Origin: an uncultured Cohaesibacter sp.
Lineage (GTDB): Bacteria; Pseudomonadota; Alphaproteobacteria; Rhizobiales; Cohaesibacteraceae
DNA: 64,000 nt
NCBI RefSeq assembly: GCF_963667045.1
Contig: NZ_OY762934.1
Span: forward strand, 1,419,501 to 1,483,500
Direction: 5' to 3'
Shown one piece after another: positions 59,758 to 64,000 of this stretch (the stretch's first letter is position 1; each line of letters starts with the position of its first letter). Made by a program: the position numbers and the translations under genes. The notes below the pieces were generated by a model. That model was given only the letters and a program-made list of their open reading frames with translations, ran no database searches and was not told the origin of the DNA.

Positions 59758-61683
59758 ATGCACTTTCGATTTTCCCTCAAGATGTTTAGACAACACCTCC
59801 TGACCGGCGTCGTAGGATTTGCCTTGTTGATGGGACCGGCAACGCTTGCCGGCGCTCAGACAGAAGCCCCCGATATCCCGGAGGAAACGGTGGTGGACGC
59901 GCTCGCGGACATCCCAACGACCCTCACCGGCACGTATCTTTCCGCCCTGCTCGCCCAGGATGAGGACGACCTCGAACTGGCCGCCCATTTCTATGCGCAA
60001 GCGCTGGAGAAGGATCCAGAGAATCCCCTGCTGCTGGAGCGCAATTTCGCCCTGACGCTGGCGGTGGGTGATCACGAACGCGCCTTTGCACTGGCCGACA
60101 AGATGGCAGCCCAGAGCAGCCACAAGGCAGGCGCCAGCAAGGAGGCCGAAGACAGCAAGGCGGACGAAGATGATTCGGCGGTGGATGCCGAAGGACTTGA
60201 TGGGCGGATCGCCCCGATGGTGCATATGGCCCTCGGCGTCAAGGCTCTGAAGGGCCGGAACTATTCGAGCGCAACCATCCAGTTCAAGAGTGGCATGGAC
60301 GTAATCCAGAACAATCCTGCACCGCTTCTCTCCCGTGCACCGCTGCGTCGCAATCTCAACGATCCACGTCTGCTCAGTGCCTCGGCGCAGTATGGGCCGT
60401 TCGCGCTGATTTCCCAAACCGTTCTGGATGCATGGGCGGTGATCGGGCAGGACAAAACCAAGCTAGACGACGTGATCAGCCTGCTCAAGGCAGATGATGA
60501 CAGCGAGGTCAACCAATTCTTCTTTTCGCTTCACGCCGGGCTGATTGCGGCCTACGCCAAGGATTACACCAAGGCAGCGACCTTGTTGCAGCAGAGCCTT
60601 GATGCGGATCCCAATTCGCTGGCAACGGCGACGGCGCTGGTCAACAACCTTTTGAAGGCCGGCAACGAAAAGCGCGCCAGCGAAGTCATCGACACCTTTG
60701 CGGCCAGTGCTGCCGACACCGAGGAAAAGGAATGGCTGCAGCAGTCCTTCAGCGCCATGAAGCCGATTGCCAATTCCATTCGTACGCCGCAAGACGGAGC
60801 TGCCGAGTTCTTCTCCACTCTGGGCAACGCGCTGACGGAAGAAGGCGCCATCGAAGGCGGGGCGCTCTATCTGCAATTTGCCGACTATCTACGACCGGAT
60901 AACGATTATACCGAGTTTTCTCTTGCCCGCCTGTTCGAGCGCATCAACAAGAATGAAGTGGCTCTTGCGCATTATGATTCCATCAAGCCAGACAGCGCGG
61001 TCTATCGCAAGGCTCAGCGGCGAGCAGCCTTTGTCGAGGCGAGGCTCGATCATCCGGATGAAGCCATCAAGCGGATGAAGACCCTGCTGGAAGGCAATTA
61101 CTCCGATCTCGAGACAGTGTCCGTTCTCTCGCGCATCTACCAGTCAGAACAGCGCTACAAGGAAACGGTCGATACTCTCAGCCGCGGCATCAACAGCATT
61201 CGTACCAAGCGCGATATTCACTGGTCGCTCTATTTCCTGCGTGGTTCTGCCTATGACCAGCTCAAGGACTGGCCAAACACGGAAAAAGACATGCTGTCCG
61301 CTCTCAAGCTGTTCCCTAACCAGCCGACAGTGCTGAACTATCTGGGCTATAGCTGGGTGGATCGCGGCATCCATCTGGACAAGGCCATCGAAATGATCCG
61401 GCAGGCGGTGGCACTGAGGCCATTCGACGGCTTCTTTGTCGATTCTCTTGGCTGGGCCCACTATCGCCTCAAGCAATATGAGGAAGCGGTTAACTTCCTT
61501 GAACGGGCCGTTGAACTGCGCCCCGAGGATCCGACCATCACCGATCATCTGGGCGATGCCTATTGGCGCGTTGGCCGCAAGAACGAGGCCACCTTCCAGT
61601 GGCAACGGGTCAAGACCATGCAGCCGGACGACAAGCTGATGCAATCGGTCGATGACAAGATTGCCAAGGGCCTCACGGACTGA
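59758..61683 (+). CDS. Secreted TPR-repeat protein
   Basis: The 641-residue protein has a signal peptide (MFRQHLLTGVVGFALLMGPA) and is built from tetratricopeptide repeats, clearest near the C-terminus: QPTVLNYLGYSWVDRG, DKAIEMIRQAVALRPFDGFF, DSLGWAHYRLKQYEEAVNFL and VDRAVELRPEDPTITDHLGD-like units. An acidic linker (EAEDSKADEDDSAVDAEG) lies near 130. TPR arrays mediate protein contacts at the envelope. Its place just before ispE is common in Rhizobiales. ATG 59782 is a possible alternative start. Confidence 0.88.
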   Translation: MHFRFSLKMFRQHLLTGVVGFALLMGPATLAGAQTEAPDIPEETVVDALADIPTTLTGTYLSALLAQDEDDLELAAHFYAQALEKDPENPLLLERNFALTLAVGDHERAFALADKMAAQSSHKAGASKEAEDSKADEDDSAVDAEGLDGRIAPMVHMALGVKALKGRNYSSATIQFKSGMDVIQNNPAPLLSRAPLRRNLNDPRLLSASAQYGPFALISQTVLDAWAVIGQDKTKLDDVISLLKADDDSEVNQFFFSLHAGLIAAYAKDYTKAATLLQQSLDADPNSLATATALVNNLLKAGNEKRASEVIDTFAASAADTEEKEWLQQSFSAMKPIANSIRTPQDGAAEFFSTLGNALTEEGAIEGGALYLQFADYLRPDNDYTEFSLARLFERINKNEVALAHYDSIKPDSAVYRKAQRRAAFVEARLDHPDEAIKRMKTLLEGNYSDLETVSVLSRIYQSEQRYKETVDTLSRGINSIRTKRDIHWSLYFLRGSAYDQLKDWPNTEKDMLSALKLFPNQPTVLNYLGYSWVDRGIHLDKAIEMIRQAVALRPFDGFFVDSLGWAHYRLKQYEEAVNFLERAVELRPEDPTITDHLGDAYWRVGRKNEATFQWQRVKTMQPDDKLMQSVDDKIAKGLTD

Positions 61684-62174
61684 CAGGCCAAGAGGCTTGA
61701 AACGACAGAACCATGGAACGCGCTGAGGCCTGCCCTTTGCGCGTTTTTCATTTCGCCATCATGCTTACGGCGCGCACCACGCAGGGTTTGCCTCAGCGGA
61801 CAGGCTCCGGGTCCAGACAATCTGAACTTGTGTCTAATACGTATCGGGCGAACTTCTCTGATGGGATCTGGACAAGCCGGGTGGATGTCCATATGCTTCT
61901 GATTTGAGGGAATTTTTCGTTGGCCTTCAAGGTCTGCCCCCATCGTCAACCATTCGTCAGGTTATGTGACTATCAGGAAGGCGACACAGGGTCGAGAATC
62001 GTCTTATGGTCAGACCAAGGCGGTCGGATCAGGGCAGACAGCTAGCGCCAAAGCGGATCGAGAGTCATCAGGACTGCGGTTCGGGCGCATCTTTCAAGTC
62101 CATCCTTCTGTTCCCCGCAGACGACAGACCCGATGCGATCAACACTGACAACCGCTTGAGACAGACAGCCAGCA
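61684..62174. other. Non-coding region between TPR gene and ispE
   Basis: No gene is supported in this 491-base gap. It begins with the terminator at 61717-61748 and should contain the ispE promoter further on. Confidence 0.5.
61717..61748 (+). terminator. Terminator after the TPR gene
   Basis: AACGCGC (61717-61723) pairs with GCGCGTT (61739-61745) around a 15-base loop, followed by TTTTT. It lies about 35 bases past the stop. Confidence 0.7.
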
Positions 62175-63059
62175 ATGACGAAACCGTCACAGGATCCAGA
62201 CATTCTCACCTTGGCTGCACCAGCCAAGATCAATCTTGCCTTGCATATCACGGGGCAGAGAGACGACGGATATCATCTTCTGGAATCGCTGGTGGTATTC
62301 GGCGGTGCGGCTGATCGCATCCAGTTCAAGCCCTCCAAGCATCTGCATCTATCGGTCAATGGCCCGTTTGCCGACAGCTTGCGGCAGGAGCCGGACAATC
62401 TGATGGTCCGCGCGGCGCGGCTCCTGGCAACAGAACTCAATTGCGCCGTCGCGGCAGACATGACGCTGGAAAAATTCCTGCCCATCTCCGCTGGCGTTGG
62501 CGGCGGGTCTTCCGATGCGGCGGCAACCCTGCTCGGCCTGCTGCGTCTCTGGCAGCGGACCATCAACGACGACAAGCTGCGCACCATAGCGCTCAAGCTC
62601 GGAGCCGACGTGCCCATGTGCCTTGAAGGCTCCTGCCTGATTGCGCGAGGCATCGGCGACGAGCTGTCCTCCGGCCCCCGGTTGCCCAAGGATCTGGGCA
62701 TGGTGCTGGTCAACCCGCGTGTGCCGATTTCGACACCGAATATCTTCCGTCGCCTCAAGAACCGTAGCAATCCCCCAATGGGCCCGGTGCCCTCGGCCTT
62801 CCTCTCGGCCATGGCACTGGCAGACTGGCTCGACAACCAGCGTAATGATCTGGAAATGGCCGCCATCGAACAGGCGCCGGTGATTGAAACTGTGCTGCAA
62901 GCGCTGGAAGATGATGGTGATTGCCTGTTTGCCCGCATGTCCGGTTCGGGCGCAACCTGCTTTGCGCTGTTCGCCACGGTCAAACATGCGGAGTATGCTG
63001 CGCGACGCATGGCCTTCACCCACCCCAACTGGTGGGTCAGCCACGGCGGCGTTCAATAG
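62175..63059 (+). CDS. ispE: 4-(cytidine 5'-diphospho)-2-C-methyl-D-erythritol kinase
   Basis: The 294-residue GHMP kinase has LAAPAKINLALHITGQRDDG at the start (substrate strand), the ATP loop LPISAGVGGGSSDAAATLLG, and the third motif MSGSGATCFALFATV. It phosphorylates CDP-methylerythritol in the non-mevalonate isoprenoid pathway, feeding the polyprenyl synthase 3 kb upstream. The length is normal. The ATG lacks a strong ribosome site. It is convergent with the DUF3422 gene. Confidence 0.95.
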   Translation: MTKPSQDPDILTLAAPAKINLALHITGQRDDGYHLLESLVVFGGAADRIQFKPSKHLHLSVNGPFADSLRQEPDNLMVRAARLLATELNCAVAADMTLEKFLPISAGVGGGSSDAAATLLGLLRLWQRTINDDKLRTIALKLGADVPMCLEGSCLIARGIGDELSSGPRLPKDLGMVLVNPRVPISTPNIFRRLKNRSNPPMGPVPSAFLSAMALADWLDNQRNDLEMAAIEQAPVIETVLQALEDDGDCLFARMSGSGATCFALFATVKHAEYAARRMAFTHPNWWVSHGGVQ

Positions 63060-63103
63060 GCTTCTTCCCCAAAAGCGCCTGCCCTTTCCGGTTCGGAGCT
63101 TCG

Positions 63104-64000
63104 TCAGTGATCCTTTGAGCCGGTCTTGTGGATCAGGCGTTGTTTGACCTTGTGCATGGAAAACCAGATGAAGCCGACCACCGGCACGACAAGCGCGGCG
63201 GACAGCGAGCTCTTGTCGAGATGGACGATCTTTGCCGCCGGTGCCAGCAGGTAGCTCAGCAGGTTGACCGCATAATAGGAGATCGCCACCACCGAAAGCC
63301 CTTCGACGGTTTCCTGCAACCGGATCTGCAGCGCAGCGCGGCGGTCCATCTGGGCCAGCAACTGCCGGTTCTGATCAGTTGTTGTCACCTGAACCCGTGT
63401 CCCCAGCAGCTCCGAGGCATGAGCGGCGCGGAACGTGAGATCATCAAGCTGGCTTTGCGCCGAGCGACAGGTGCGCATGCTGGGCTGATAGCGCCGCTTC
63501 ATGAATTCGGAGAATAGCTGCCGCTCGAGAATGCGTTGCTCGCGCAACAGACCAATGCGCTGCATAACCAGTTCCTCGTAGGCGCGGCCGGCATTGAACC
63601 GCGAGGAGCTGCTGGTTGACAGCATCGAAAGATCGGCCGAAATGCCAAGCAGCTTGTCCAGCACCACCTTGTCGCTTTCCTGCTCGTCGCCGATCCTTGC
63701 CACGGTCTCGCTGAGCTTGATGTTCAAGTCCCGAACGCTGCCCAAAACCTGCCGCGCCACCGGCAGGGTCAGCATTGACATCGCCCGGTAGGTTTCGACC
63801 TCAAGGAAGCGCTGAATGACTCGCCCCAGACGGCTGGCGCTGACATCGCGACAGGCCAGCACGGCAAGGCGAATCTGTCCGCGGTTATCGAGATCGAAGT
63901 CGGCGGCAATGGCGGCATCGCCGTCGCTGATATAGGCGGCAGCAAAACTGAATGGCGAACCGAACCAGTCGCGGACCACGCCGGACATCTGCTCCTCGAT
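63104..64000 (-). CDS. DUF3422 membrane protein, C-terminal part (cut by window edge)
   Basis: The minus-strand frame runs from the window edge to a stop at 63104, giving about 298 residues; the N-terminus lies outside. Blocks AISYYAVNLLSYLLAPAAKI and VPVVGFIWFSMHKVKQRLIH are two C-terminal membrane segments. The long soluble part, RVQVTTTDQNRQLLAQMDRR among it, matches the DUF3422 family. Family proteins are about 430 residues, so roughly 130 are missing. No function is established. Confidence 0.85.
   Translation of the reverse strand: MEEQMSGVVRDWFGSPFSFAAAYISDGDAAIAADFDLDNRGQIRLAVLACRDVSASRLGRVIQRFLEVETYRAMSMLTLPVARQVLGSVRDLNIKLSETVARIGDEQESDKVVLDKLLGISADLSMLSTSSSSRFNAGRAYEELVMQRIGLLREQRILERQLFSEFMKRRYQPSMRTCRSAQSQLDDLTFRAAHASELLGTRVQVTTTDQNRQLLAQMDRRAALQIRLQETVEGLSVVAISYYAVNLLSYLLAPAAKIVHLDKSSLSAALVVPVVGFIWFSMHKVKQRLIHKTGSKDH

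Overview
This 64 kb window is a chromosomal segment of an alphaproteobacterium, most likely of the Rhizobiales/Hyphomicrobiales. The support is a set of family matches made from memory: DUF6460, DUF3422, TIGR01459-type HAD, the NrtR-like 'NAD regulator', a TipF-like EAL protein, a RibB with a decayed GTP cyclohydrolase half, and the order DUF2007 - TrmN6-like methyltransferase / polyprenyl synthase - TPR protein - ispE. A marine Cohaesibacter-like organism is a guess that I cannot test. I saw no rRNA, tRNA, CRISPR array, insertion sequence or prophage. The window is core metabolism with small accessory and regulatory islands.

Layout. 0-9 kb: alanine dehydrogenase (cut by the window edge) with its divergent Lrp regulator, an OmpR/EnvZ-type two-component pair, a 1.5 kb gene-free stretch, a TRIC-like channel protein, a GNAT, and a MarR divergent from an MFS transporter fused to a universal stress domain. 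9-17 kb: a 36-residue membrane peptide, a PepSY-TM protein, ribB, aroC, a secreted protein, a histidine phosphatase, fabI, and a TetR gene followed by a terminator and an 11-bp repeat array. 18-24 kb: FAD-linked oxidoreductase with GNAT, DUF6460, AsmA and an AT-rich gene-free block. 24-29 kb: an iron(III)-type ABC permease and binding protein separated by a SET-like MFS transporter, and a gap carrying four hairpins with one invariant loop. 29-35 kb: HD phosphohydrolase, tyrosine phosphatase, NrtR-like regulator, rnhB, DUF2207 and LemA. 35-44 kb: ChaN-like and FecR-like envelope proteins, glyQ, YitT, moaB, YgfZ and HAD. 44-54 kb: TipF-like degenerate EAL protein, radical SAM protein, ClpP paralogue, DUF1127, LysR, PP2C-like protein, AEC transporter and an SppA-type peptidase. 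54-64 kb: M20 amidohydrolase with GNAT, LprI-like protein, methyltransferase, DUF2007, polyprenyl synthase, TPR protein, ispE and a DUF3422 protein cut by the edge.

Genes that appear to work together are ald/lrp, the two-component pair, the FbpA/FbpB-type iron importer (no ATPase in the window), the four-gene HD-phosphatase-NrtR-rnhB run, LemA with DUF2207, and the isoprenoid genes (ispE and the polyprenyl synthase).

The most unusual item is at 27443-27726 between convergent genes. Four hairpins share the 7-nt loop GGACCAG, but their stem sequences differ and mostly compensate, which is the pattern of a structured RNA. I do not recognise it.
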